DNA of 64,000 bases. It comes from Pyrus communis (Eukaryota > Streptophyta > Magnoliopsida > Rosales > Rosaceae). Shown piece by piece: positions 1 through 10,988 of this stretch. The stretch spans positions 5,312,872-5,376,871 of the forward strand of contig NC_084807.1 in the NCBI RefSeq assembly GCF_963583255.1. Direction: 5' to 3'. Under the pieces are notes generated by a model, which was given only the letters and a program-made list of their open reading frames with translations, was not told the DNA's origin and did not search any database. Each line of letters opens with the position of its first letter. Within the stretch, counting starts at the first letter, position 1. Position numbers and translations under genes: made by a program.

Positions 1-410
1 AACCAAAGGTATAGAATTACTCCTCTCATCTAGTGTTTCAATTTGGTACCTAGATCGGGGTCTAGGTTGCATGTTTAGCGTTGGCCGGAGCTGTGAAAGC
101 TCCTGCGTCCTCCTCCGGTGCACCCAGGTCTTCAGGCCGTCTCCACCGCCCACGGGCCTTAGGCCTGTTTTGGTCTTCGGCCCAAAACCCTAACCCTTTC
201 CATTTTTATTTTTATTTTTGTTTCTTTAAAAACCCAAAGGCCTTAGGGCCATGTTAGCAAACCCAATACCCTTTTGTTTTGGGCCTTTGGGCCGTGTGAT
301 TTCAAACCCAAACCCAGCCCACCTAAAAGCCTAAACCCATTTATCCTAACCCAAACCCTAAAGCCCAAACCCGGATCCAATACCCAAACCACAAACCGGG
401 TTGTCCCTGA

Positions 411-520
411 CCCGTTGACCCTGACCCGTTGACTTCGACCCTTTGACCGTTGACTGGGTCAACGGTCAGCGTTAACTTTTGACTTTGAACGTTGACTTTT
501 GACTTTGACCGTTGACTTTT
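411..520 (+). repeat. TTGAC-rich cluster inside the LTR
   Basis: About nine TTGAC words on the + strand and one GTCAA lie within roughly 110 bases, mostly as GTTGAC or TTTGAC. TTGAC is the core of the W-box bound by plant WRKY factors. This array could therefore make the LTR responsive to stress or defence, but it may equally be simple sequence drift in a repetitive LTR. Confidence 0.6.
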
Positions 521-1044
521 TGAGTTTTCGTGCGGGACCCCTCCTAGGCTAATTTCGACGTTCTAAACCCATTTACGATGTCCGTTTTCCCAAATTCAAT
601 CGTTTGAGTAGAGTTTGACTGAAAGTACCAATTGTGTGTTTAGGTGCAATTCTTAGCAATGTTTCCGTTATTCCTGTTTGGTACGGCTTGCACCATCGGT
701 GTACGGTGAGTGGACCCCTTCTAAAAATGCATGTTTCAATAGTAGAAATGCATACATGAAAAGCATGATTTGATGATTATGTTTTATGAAACGTTTTACG
801 AGATAACATGCTTATTGAGGCTAGTTTGAATTATACTATTTTTCCTATAACCTATATTCTTATAGAATATCTGATGGATGATGATATGATATTGAGAACA
901 TGTTTAGAACACCTCTTTACAGTATAGATGATGGATGACTTTATACTATGAAGTTGATTTTCAATATATGTATGTTCACTGGTTTTGTACCTACCTAGTG
1001 GTCATTTCCGCTACGGGACGTAAGGATAGATCTGATCCGTCCCG

Positions 1045-1180
1045 GGCGACGGTTTGGTGTTGGCATAGGGCCTGGAATGTGATTTCCTCTGACTGTCTGC
1101 TCAGAGACAGGTAGCCGGCATGGGCCTGAAGTGTATTTTCCTCTGATTGCCTGCTCAGAGGCGGGGAGCCGGCATGGGGC
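1045..1180 (+). repeat. Two-copy tandem repeat of about 63 bp in the LTR
   Basis: Two adjacent imperfect copies share GGCATRGGGCCTGRA, TTTCCTCTGA and CTGCTCAGAG blocks in the same order. Open frames crossing this block are by-products of the repeat and are not called as genes. Confidence 0.7.
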
Positions 1181-1722
1181 TTGAAGAGTTATATCGGACA
1201 TTCACTAGTGTTTATTATTTTATGCGAATTATGATTTGAGACATTGCACGACATGCTAGATTTCGGAAAACCTATGTTTCTCATTATATATGTGTTTTCA
1301 TAAAACCTGGGGGTTAGTATGTTGATAACTGTTTTATTATATATATATCAACTTGGTCCACTCATGTTTGTTTTGCGCCCCCTTCAGGACCTATGAACGA
1401 GGATTACGACCTGAGCTACGAGGCATTCCCCTACCAGTGATATTGTGTTATATTCGCTCCGTTTTTTCATCTATTGTAATAGCACTTCTCTATCTTAGTT
1501 TATGATTGTACTCTGTGATAGACTTATGCTCTGGACGTGTTGTGTATTTACCTAATTTTAATACTTAGAAGTTGAACTTTTATTTATGTATTTAGCCTTT
1601 ATTTCGTACTTTAGATTATTTCTTAGTTTTTGTTTAAATTAATTGGCTTTCGTCACCCTTCAGGTGTCGGCCAGCACGTGACCATCTCGATGTCCCTAGG
1701 ACCTCGGGGTCGGGGCGTGTCA

Positions 1723-2286
1723 CGTATGCTTAACTTTTACCTTTCGTATGCTTAACTAGGGTAAGTTGCTGTTATAAAAGGAAAAAGAATGAGAAAAGAG
1801 AAGGCGGAAAATTCTATACGAGAAAATTTATACTGTTTCTGAAAGAACTAAAGACAGACAAAAAGTGAATATTAGTTAATGGAGTAAACCATAGCTTAAG
1901 TTTATAAAAATAAATAAACAATAGGTGACTTAATTTATTACGGTACAAACTTTGGTTATGGTTTAAATGCTCTCTAAATATATTACAACCACTTCTAACA
2001 TCCATTCCTAACTCCAAATAAACAAATATGTTAGACATATTATTAGCAACCCCCATGTTTTTTATTATCTCCCAAGTTGGGTTGAAATAAATTGAATAAC
2101 AAATAGGTCTAAACATTCCAGATAGTAAGATAATCAACCAAACAGTGAAAATATTTTGGTTTATGAGATGGAATATGATTGGATCCATGCTGAAGTAGGT
2201 AGTGCATGCAAGAGAGATCCTCCTAAAGTTAAATTACAGGACCATAGAACTCGGTGAGCCACAAAAGGAATGTCAAACAAACCCAC
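1723..2286. other. AT-rich stretch between LTR and glycosyltransferase exon 4
   Basis: A downstream exon of the glycosyltransferase gene would be expected here if the gene were intact. I read both strands and find no sequence resembling the rest of the family's catalytic domain. A 124-codon open frame on the minus strand (1814-2188) resembles nothing I know and is probably chance. Confidence 0.5.
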
Positions 2287-4923
2287 CTTGAAATGGATTC
2301 TTTTGCCTCCAGCGAGTCAACAATAACGCCTCCAAAACTGTAGAAAATAACCGGTGTCAATATCTTGCCAAGTAAACCTAAGGGTAAGGGTAATTTTGAA
2401 CTTACCTGTGAATCAACAAATTTTGACAACTTTCAGTCCAAGTAAAAACAACAAAACAAAAACTAGGGTAAAAACCCCAAATATAAAATACGAGGCGAAC
2501 GTACATCGACCAATCAACAAGCCCATAACACTCCGGAGCTAGAACCGAAATCTGGCCACCAAGTTGCTCCCACATTTTATGTGCTTTACCATTCGCCACA
2601 GAAAAAATCTGTTACATAGGCATTGCAAGAGAGCATAAGTATGAATGACTTATTTTAGTAACACAATTAATTTGCACTTCTTCCTTTTCCCATATAAAGG
2701 AGCAGCCATCACACACTGCAATTCCATAAAAGTTTTGCATTCTCCCAATCGATTAGCATAAAGTCCTCAATTAGCAAAGAAATTCATGAAAATTTGTTTT
2801 CTTTTGGGCATTGTTGTGGGCTTCGTTTTCCTGTGAAATTCCAAGATCGGCCTTTCTTCTTTATTCATGGGCATTGGAAGGGAAGCTGTATCTTACGATA
2901 TTGTTTAGTGTTTTGCAACTATAATTTGATAAGAAATTTATATGCACGGTTCTAGAAAATGGATTAAAGAGGCTGTTTATTTATCTTCAGAAAACAGCTT
3001 GTTCCCTAAGTTTCGACCTCCTATTCTGCATTCATAAAGATATTTTGCTTCTCATCAGATGGCAAAAACAAAAAAATGAGCAAATGCACTAAGAACTGAC
3101 CTTAAGTTCATAACCCAGTTTCTTGATATTCTTCATGACAGTAATTAACATCAAAGATTGTGGATCTTTCTTCATGTTTCCCAAGATCTGACAAATATCA
3201 AAAGTAGGCACAACCAAAAGTGAAAATCACCTCAATGCACAAAACTTGTTAAAATAAGACTGCCTATTCTGGTGAGTATGGTAGCCAAAGATATCGACAC
3301 ACACACCTCCAGATTCTAATTAGTATATGAAAATAAAAATTTGACCATGCCTGGCAGCTACAAGATACTTCTAACATCCATACATTTATATTCGGAAGAA
3401 AATTGCATGTACAATAAAGCCACTCTGAGATTGTACATAAACATAGAAAGAGAGGGACCAGGTGCCTTGTACATAACCATTAGCCACTCTAAGCTTTAAT
3501 ATGAGGCAGCATTGAGTCTATGACCATACAGAGATCAAACAGACTGTTTCCCTTTAAATAATACTGGTCGTGTGAGTTACTAGAAGAGAGCTACTAGTTA
3601 CTAGAGGGGACAATATTGAAAGCCCCTTACACTACCATAAACCGGCTAGCTCAACTTCAAACAGCCAAATTAGTTTTCGAAATTATGAAAGAAGAAAACA
3701 GAGTATGAGAGGACTAGGTTTGTATTTTGATTTCAAGACCAAAGGATTTCGCCTATTCATCAAACCAGGGTTTACCAGAAATATAGTCAAATATATCGTC
3801 CAGCCAAAAACAAAGCATCTGAGGACTATTTCATGCCATGAAAAAAGAAGAAGAAGTTTTTCATTGTAAAATCTGCTTATTCTTGGTGGGCATCTGCTGC
3901 TTCAGAGTTTAAAGAGTTGTCCTTCGCCATTAATTTATTGACTGGGTGCATCTGTTGTGTAACTGTTAGGATATTTTACGATGTTGTTTCTATATTCTCT
4001 CTTATTACTGGTAGTTTTTGTTTCAGTTGTGGACTTCTTGTCCACCTTATCTGTGCTCTTTGATTATTAATAGAACTAACCTGTTTCTTATACAAAAAAA
4101 AAAAAAAAAATGAGTGCTTTCTTTCCTTCAAGATTCAGCAGTGACAAAACTGACAGGCTCTCAAAAGAACCTGCATGCTGCAGATATAAATTGTTGAAGC
4201 TGATGGGGCATCTAAAGAATTATAAAGTCCCAAAATTTTGCAGGTATCATACAATGAAATAACTGAAATATGCGCCATGTAAAATCTATCAGGAATAAAT
4301 GTGATGAATTAAAAGACCTCAAGCACACTTGATAAACACGATTACTACGAAATGTAATTTCAAATTTCAAATTCATAACAAACAATTCAGATTCAAGCAA
4401 ATGCAGCAAGAAAATGACACTCACAAGAGCGAGCCTCGGCGGGCGAATACCAATCCTCGCCTCCTTTCGAGCCAGATCAAGCCCATCACCCTCCACGAAC
4501 CTTCTCGAAACCCTCCCAGGCACAAACCTCAAGGTGCTCCCAAACTTCAAGCCTTCCCTGAGCAAGCTCCCTCTCTCGCTCCCTTGCCTGAAGGCCAATG
4601 TCATGGAGCTCTGCAACACCAACGTGGCCACCGCGAACAAAAAGAGGGCGAAAGTGAGGACCACGTAGAACGACGACTTTCCTTTGAAGGGAAAAAGCCA
4701 CAGCAAGCCCTTGCGATAGAAGAGGTGGTGCGATCTCAGCCGGGGGCGGAGGAGCGGTTGTCGATCCGTGAAGTCCCCCCCTGGCTGGGTCTTTCTGGTG
4801 GCTAGGGTAAGGGTTCCGCTTGAGAGGAAAACGATCGCGAATAGAGTGGAAACCGAGCTCGGTACCGTCGGCACCGCCACTGTCGTCGAGGATAGCTGGA
4901 GGAGACAATGAGTTCCGGCCCAT
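2287..4923 (-). pseudogene. Truncated, frameshifted glycosyltransferase-family gene (exons 1-4)
   Basis: Four exons read on the minus strand: 4425-4923, 3101-3187, 2505-2608 and 2287-2337, all with GT donors and AG acceptors. The product starts MGRNSLSPPAILDD. After a basic N-terminal stretch comes one membrane segment (SSFYVVLTFALFLFAVATLV), then conserved blocks such as FVPGRVSRR, RPPRLAL, ILGNMKKDPQSLM, MWEQLGGQISVLAPECYG and VIVDSLEAKESIS. This is the N-terminal part of a plant-specific type II membrane family with a group-1 glycosyltransferase domain (Arabidopsis At5g04480/At4g01210 type). A run of seven C on the + strand (4775-4781) puts the N-terminus and the membrane segment in different frames; six would keep one frame. 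The catalytic half, several hundred residues, is absent down to the LTR at 1722. It could instead be a live gene continuing left of the window beyond an LTR inserted in an intron, with the extra base a sequence error. The junctions between exons 2, 3 and 4 keep phase. Confidence 0.75.
3840..4112 (+). mobile_element. Possible retroposed fragment ending in poly(A), in glycosyltransferase intron 1
   Basis: Sequence on the + strand ends with a TTATTAATAGAACTAACC-like terminus followed by a run of about 17 A at 4095-4111. That is how plant L1-type LINEs and processed retrocopies often end. No reverse-transcriptase motif and no clear target-site duplication were found, so the call is tentative. Confidence 0.3.
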
Positions 4924-5078
4924 TGCAAGGACTTAATATTATTTTCTCTAAAATGTTCTCGTAGGCTATATTCCCAGGAAAGTGACGAGAAGAAGCCTCC
5001 GAGAGCTTTAGAGAGAAAGTGAAGGAGGTGATGGGGTGGTGGGGTGGCGTGGTCGTGAGAGGTTGCATGGTGGGGGGG

Positions 5079-5109
5079 GGGGGGGAGAGAGAGAGAGAGA
5101 GAGAGAGAG
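5079..5109. repeat. Poly(G) plus (GA)n microsatellite
   Basis: A run of G is followed by about a dozen GA units, upstream of the glycosyltransferase start codon and probably within its 5' leader. Open frames in the region owe part of their length to this low-complexity tract. Confidence 0.9.
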
Positions 5110-5149
5110 GATTTGCAGACTTTTTTCTTTTGACAAAAAGAATCTTTCA

Positions 5150-7840
5150 TTAGATGAATGGGAAATTACAATACTACCCAAGGCTTGCAAGGTGGCCCGG
5201 CCACAAAGTGAAAAATAAAAACAGACGAACGCAAGGCCCATGCAGTTAACAAAACACGCTCATGTTGATGAACGAACCCAGTTTGCTGCAGCAGCCACCA
5301 TGAAAGCAGGCCAACTACCTTCAAAGTCACCAAAACCACCACCAGAATAGCAAATACGTCGGAAATTTAAACCATGTAGAGAAAAGCATATCATCAAGCC
5401 ACCACAACCAACAACATACATTCCTCTCAGATCCCTAACCTTTATAATAAACAGTACTTCAAATCTGATCCAAGATTCGCCTCCGAAGACCGGCCAGAAC
5501 GAAGCCTTGACTCTGAAAATTCCACCACCAACAAAACGATTGTGGTGGAAGGAGGCGGTACAATGGCCCAAACTGACTGTTAAGGCAGGATACTTTTCGA
5601 CCCTTGAAACAATACGAGCCTGAGAATAGACGCCTAGGGCAAGGGGCCCATAAATCAGCCCAATAGAACTAAAGGAAGCAGTTTCGAGGGCTATGAGTGA
5701 CCCCTCAGTGGTCTGGCTCTAGGCCAAACATCTTATCATGAAGTACTTTCCGATCGTTTGAGACAAGTTGGCAAACTAAAAACTTTATAGCACAGAGACC
5801 CAAAAATAGGCCTACTTGGAACTCTAAGCAATGTATTAGCGATTTGCAAGAGCAAAAGCTTATGAAGGGGCATAAAGGCTGTCAGACCAAGCTTGGGTGT
5901 GGGTTTCTTCAAACCCCAAGGTCGAGCAAGGGGCTCAATACGTGTTGGCCCAAGAAAACATGCAGACAACTTTGAACAAATGTCATTTCATCTCAACATG
6001 TCGATCGAATAACGAAGCAATAGCGCGAGTCATGTCAACGTGTTTGGTTCATTTAATACTCAGCGGTGAAGTACTTGAAAGCTCTAGACTTTTGAGGCTC
6101 CCTGAAGGCCTATGTAAGGGGGATAGATGCCTCTTGTAAACGGTCGGGCACACAAGAGGAAACAAAGATTAGACTAATGTCGACCACTTCTTATAACCTA
6201 TATCATATAAAAGCATACAGTAGACGTATCTCAGTTGTTTAGGTGAACCACTTAAATCTTGTTGTGCATTACTTACAGTCTTGATCTCCAAACCCACAAA
6301 GGGTTGACCATACTGGCCTTCGACCTCACAATTTTGAGCGTAAACAGAGACGACGATCTCGATTCTGCACACCTTTCCGTGCTTAAGTGAAAAGTTGATT
6401 TTGAAATGGACGGCATTTACATGAACCAAATTTGATATCCAAAATGAAGGAGAGATTATTGAGTGTTGTAGGATAAGTTGTGGGGAAGAACGAAAGAGGG
6501 AAAGGGAAAGAGAGGAGAGGGTGAGTAAAAAATTAGGGCTCTGATTTTGGGTTAAACTATAGGAAATTAGAAGAACAAAAAGGAAAACAAGCAGAAAAGA
6601 AGACAATATTTGCAATCTGTTGAAAAACGAGTTCAAATCACCACTGGTTAGACCTACCAATCCGGTTAGAATCGAGTCTAATCTAGAGACTAGCGTCTGG
6701 GCCGTTGGACCAGTTTATGGGTTCGGTTAGCTGGAGTAGGTCCGGCGCATGGGCGCATATTCAAGTTGGCCATCCAGGACTACAAGTTAACCTGAGAAGA
6801 AAGAATCGTTGAACCAGAGGCTGTGAGAAGAGAAGGAAGACTATCGTAGTCGATCAAGCACGTAATGCTGCTGGAAGACTGGAGCTTTTTCAAAGACTCG
6901 TAAGGACTTTGAGCGCAAAATTTCAGGTAAGTTTATAACTGTTTGTTTTTTGAGATTTGATAAATGAAGGGGACCTTAATACTAGGGGGCTTTAAGGTTG
7001 TGTTTTGATTGGTTTATCCACTTTGAACACATAATTCTTTCTCGTTGCAATTATAGTCAATGTTCTATAAAATGCTAGGCGCTAATCGGGCAGCAGGTTG
7101 GGCTTAGGCTCTTTAGTGCCTAGACAGCTAGGCGGGTACCGTCTAGACAAATTTAAGTAAATTTATTATATAGTGTATAAATAAGTGTCTACTTATACTT
7201 GAAAACACACACACATAATTAAATTGACATATATAAATTGCAAATAGAATGACACATAAATTATAAAATATTAGAACATATTGTAAACATGGGGAACATG
7301 TATAGAATGAGTGTTCATCCAAGTATTCAACAAGTTTATTACATTTTATTGAAAAAATAAAATGCAAATTGAAACTTATCGATTTTCTATCTAAGTAAAG
7401 AGTGATCTAGGAAGGTTTAGGCTAGTGCCTAGGTCGGCTAGGCGTAGATCTAGACGTATTTTTTTAATTTTTAAACGCTTAGACACTAATCGACACTAAG
7501 CGGAGATTTTTAGAACAGTGATTATAACTAATTGTTTTTGCAACTCATTCTTACTCAGTACCCAACCAGTCACATTTTAAGGTAATTTAAAGGTTGTGTT
7601 TTGATGAATGTGAGAAATTCTAATATTAAGGGTATATTACTACTTTTATATCAAATTTTAATTACAATTATCATAAAATTAAAATGGTATGAAATTCAAA
7701 ATTGACTACTTTTATAAATTTCTCAAAATGTAAGGGCCGAGTTGTGGAGGGTAATTGGGTGTTTTAGAAATTTTGAATATATTTTTGGTTAAATTTGTTA
7801 GAGGAGCAGAAGGTAGGCTAAAACTGGCTATTTATCAAAA
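5150..7840. other. Intergenic region between glycosyltransferase remnant and SWC2
   Basis: Two open frames on the minus strand (5260-5571, 103 codons; 6169-6660, 163 codons) have no recognisable domain and biased hydrophobic or serine/leucine composition; I do not call them genes. The foldback repeat at 7050-7528 is the only structured element I see. The remainder is unclassified AT-rich DNA, perhaps old transposon debris. Confidence 0.5.
7050..7528. mobile_element. Foldback/MITE-like repeat with CTAGGCG-rich subterminal blocks
   Basis: The ends are imperfect inverted repeats: the left end reads TTATAGTCAATGTTCTATAAA and the right end, reverse-complemented, TTATAATCACTGTTCTAAAA. Subterminal blocks rich in CTAGGCG/GCCTAG follow, around an AT-rich core with no coding capacity. 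Related termini recur at 50915-51047 plus 56200-56305, and at 63575-63790, so this is a dispersed family. The superfamily is not evident from the ends. Confidence 0.6.
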
Positions 7841-7956
7841 TTTCCCTAACTCAAAACTTTGGCGGGGGAGAGCTCGGGCACAGCACAGTCCGTCTAGCTG
7901 ATTCAAAATCGAATCGATTTTTGTAGTTTCGTCCTCGAAATCTCTCTTGATTTTCC

Positions 7957-10170
7957 ATGAAGGTCTCCAAGGATGAGCCGCCGGCTGTTTTTCTGGATCG
8001 GACCTCACGCGCCACCAGAGGGAAGAGGTAATTGAATTAACCGATTCATTCGAGAAGTATCGAGATTTTGGACTCAATTTTTGAGAATTTAATTTTTTAT
8101 TTTTTATTTTTTATTTTTATGAATTTTCAGGATGACTAAGTTACTCGATGAGGAAATCGAAGATGATGAGATGTTCTGGAATCAGGAGGCTCTCAAAGAG
8201 GTGAAAAAATAAATAATATATTTATATTTGGACTAATTTTATATATTTTTCAGTGATTTTTTTTGTATTTGTAGTTTATGTTTATGAATGAAAATTAAAC
8301 TAAAATTGTGGTAGGATGAAGATGATGGAAACTATGAAGCAGAGCCTGAGGTTGCTGACGAATTTGATAGCGATTTCGATGAAGATGTGAGGTTTTTTTT
8401 TTTTTTTTTTTTTTTGGATTGTTCAATTTAAGTGTTAGTATTTTACTAGTTCGATCTTTCTTAGAGTTGCTTAATTTGTTGGTAGGAGCCAGACCCTGAC
8501 GAAGGAGCGGAAAACAACGACGCAGATGAGAGGTGAGTTGAGTTTTTGCTTGAACAAATGACATTTAGATATCTTTTACTCAGAATTGATTGTGTTTGGT
8601 GATTTTATAGAGTGAGGACGAAGAAGCGGCTGATATATCCAGGAAAGCAATCGAGCAAGAAGAAGATGAAGAAGAAGAAAGTGATATCGGAATTAGAATC
8701 CAAGGATGGAAATGAGAAGTCTTCTCATCCCGAACAACTTCAGGATGCTCCTGAGGAAGCAGAAGCAGAGAGAACTGTGAGAAAATCTACTAGAACTTCA
8801 GTGGTTGTCCGTCAAGCTGAGAGGGACGCAATACGTGCGGCCTTGCAAGCGACCATGAAGGTCAGTTTTCAATAGGCCTTGAATGAACTTCAAATTTAGA
8901 TCGAAAATCTAGTGTTTATTGTTTATGAGATCGATGTGTTGATGAATTCATCATACCGTTTCTAATGGATATCAATTTTGGTTTTCATCAGCCGATTAAG
9001 AGAAAAAAGGAAGGCGAGGAGAAGAGGATGACTCAAGAAGAGATGCTCTTAGAAGCAGCTCAAACAGGTTTGGATTTCATGTCTCAGCATTAGTGATTAC
9101 TAATTAGTATGTGACGTGAATTGTGTGGTACTTGTTAATGTTTATTTGGAAGTGAGACTGTAACTAAGCTTGAATTGTTGCCTGTAAATCTGCAGAAATT
9201 ATGAACTTGAGAAATTTGGAGCGTGTTCTAGCGAGGGAGGAAGAAGTTAAGAAAAGAGCCATTGTACATAAGGCTGTCTATACTGGTCCACAAGTACGTT
9301 ATTTTTCAAAAGATGGTAAGCTTTCAGCATTACTCTTTTCTAATCAAACTTGTTTGTTCAGAAAACAAGAGTTACCGTTTGCGTATGCAGATTTTGTTAT
9401 CGTGGCAATATCAGTTTACTAGAAAGAAATCTAAATTACGTTTCCTTTAGGCTGCTCGTATCTGGAATTTAGCAAAGGATTGTCATTTCAGTCAGAAATC
9501 TCTACCGCACCTGTTCCCTGTAAGTAGTAGTTTTATGAATGTAACATTCAGGGTTTCTTAAAGCTAGGTATCATAACTGTGGTTTTGATGCTTCTATTTT
9601 TATTTCCAGACCCTGAGAAAGCTGTCTGTGCTGTTACTGGTTTACCTGCCAAGTAAGCGTTTAGGTTTCCGAGTAGTTGTTTAGACAAGCAGCTAAGAAT
9701 GCCTATAGAGAATGTGAGGAGTGATGTTTAGGGTGCCTATCTGACCATCCCGTTTCATTTGATGCTTTAGGTACCGTGATCCAAAGACGGGGCTACCTTA
9801 TGCAACAAAGGAAGCTTTTAACATCATTCGGCAACGGTATGGTCAAAATTCATTGTTTTACTTTTGTAGGCATTCACTTTCAATGAGCATATATTTCGAT
9901 CCTGTGGTTTTAATATCCCCGTTTTTAGTTATATTTGTACTTATAGATTCCCTGATATGTTTTTGGTTGTAAATTTTCAGTTTTCTACAGGAAAGTGGTA
10001 GGGTCAGGAAAGAGATGGACCTGGGTGACTTGTACGGTTCACTTGCTGGTAAGGGGTTTTCGGCAAGGGGGAAGAGATCAGTGGCGTCAAATAACATTGA
10101 TGCGTTGTATTCTCGATATTTTGCACGTTTCCGCAGAATTCCAGCTCTTGAAAGCGAATCATCTGATTAA
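7957..10170 (+). CDS. SWC2: SWR1 complex subunit 2 (YL1/VPS72 homolog)
   Basis: Eleven exons join in one frame: 7957-8027, 8131-8200, 8315-8386, 8486-8532, 8611-8860, 8992-9067, 9196-9315, 9451-9519, 9610-9652, 9771-9836 and 9981-10170, giving 357 residues. SWC2/YL1 is the histone-chaperone subunit of the SWR1 remodeller, which exchanges H2A for H2A.Z in the nucleus. Visible features are the N-terminal DRTSRATRGKRMTKLLDEE block; a strongly acidic stretch (about residues 48-86) suited to binding H2A.Z-H2B; a Lys-rich nuclear-localisation-like segment; a basic, charged helical region; and the C-terminal YL1_C motif with AVCAVTGLPAKYRDPKTGLP. The length agrees with Arabidopsis SWC2 (about 365). 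All introns are GT..AG. The start is the first ATG in frame with the conserved N-terminus. No defects were seen. Confidence 0.95.
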
Positions 10171-10988
10171 TGTTCCATGGTAATCCTAAGAGTATATGTT
10201 GAATCTGATAGTATTCTCATAGGAAGCCCTTGCTCAATGTCTCATGGTACTCTCGGAAGGATTTGTTTACCCTGCGCAATTTATAAAGGTAACAAATGTT
10301 ATACGTTTTTGGGCAGAGGCCTAGTTGGCATGGTACTGAAGAACAACTAGGATATAAATTGCACGAGGAAAGACGATAAAAGCTCTGGGGAGAAGTTGCG
10401 TAAGTATTTCGATCGTGTGCAGTTGTAAATTGAAATAAATCAATCTGCTTATCTAAGTTTGAGATATATGATTGAATTTCTCTGTAATTAGTTTGGCAGT
10501 AGGGTTGTATGGTGCAAGACTTGATCGTACTCGCGGGATGGCTATGTCCAACTACTGTTTTAGAATGAAGAGCCGGCGAGTTGCAACAGATGGAAGCAGT
10601 GTATTATATGATATGTTTTGCACTGCATTTTATGTCACGTTGGTCATTGAAAGCTCCATTTTGTTGCTAATACCGAGCACGATAGCGAGTTGATCATGCG
10701 AACCCATGCGTGTGCGTCCGCAGGGTGCAAACAATTTCATAACGACGATAAGAACCAACCAAAGTGTCAAAAAAAGAAAAGAATGGTCCATAGCATCCTC
10801 AATTCATGCTCCAAGCAAGGATTCAACGTTAACTCAATATATCAAATGCCTCTGCATTGCAGCAGAAACACAGACAGAATTGTCTAAATTAAAACTCCAA
10901 AACATTTCTCTGTGTTGCAAATGACACATTGAAAGGAAATCTAGCAGACCAGCGTCGCTCCCCAGTAATACGCTTGATCAAACACATG
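10171..10988. other. SWC2 3' region and spacer to mL53
   Basis: SWC2 and mL53 converge here. The first few hundred bases are probably SWC2 3' UTR. Overlapping short frames (10472-10693, 10690-10924) have no recognisable product, and I see no other feature. Confidence 0.5.

Larger units (their letters stand above)
1..1722 (+). mobile_element. Partial LTR of a Ty3/gypsy-type retrotransposon (right end)
   Basis: The stretch has no coding capacity and ends in a GC-rich block finishing with CA at 1721-1722, as plant gypsy LTRs often do. Inside are a dense run of GTTGAC/TTTGAC units (about 411-520) and two imperfect copies of a unit of about 63 bp (about 1045-1180). The left end lies outside the window, so a solo LTR and the 3' LTR of a full element cannot be told apart. 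The assignment to gypsy rests on the look of the terminus and composition; no gag-pol is visible here. It sits downstream of a broken glycosyltransferase gene and may have contributed to its interruption. Confidence 0.55.

Noticed and set aside
4852..4864. GAGCTCGGTACC, resembling a cloning-vector polylinker
   Set aside because: It lies in the conserved N-terminal coding sequence (GADGTELGFHS) with no other vector sequence nearby, so it is natural.
4486..5150. Several long overlapping frames on both strands around glycosyltransferase exon 1
   Set aside because: They are shadow frames of the GC-rich exon and the GA/C-run; only the two frames separated by the 7-C run carry family sequence.
5260..6660. 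Minus-strand frames of 103 and 163 codons
   Set aside because: No known domain, biased composition, no supporting splice or promoter context.
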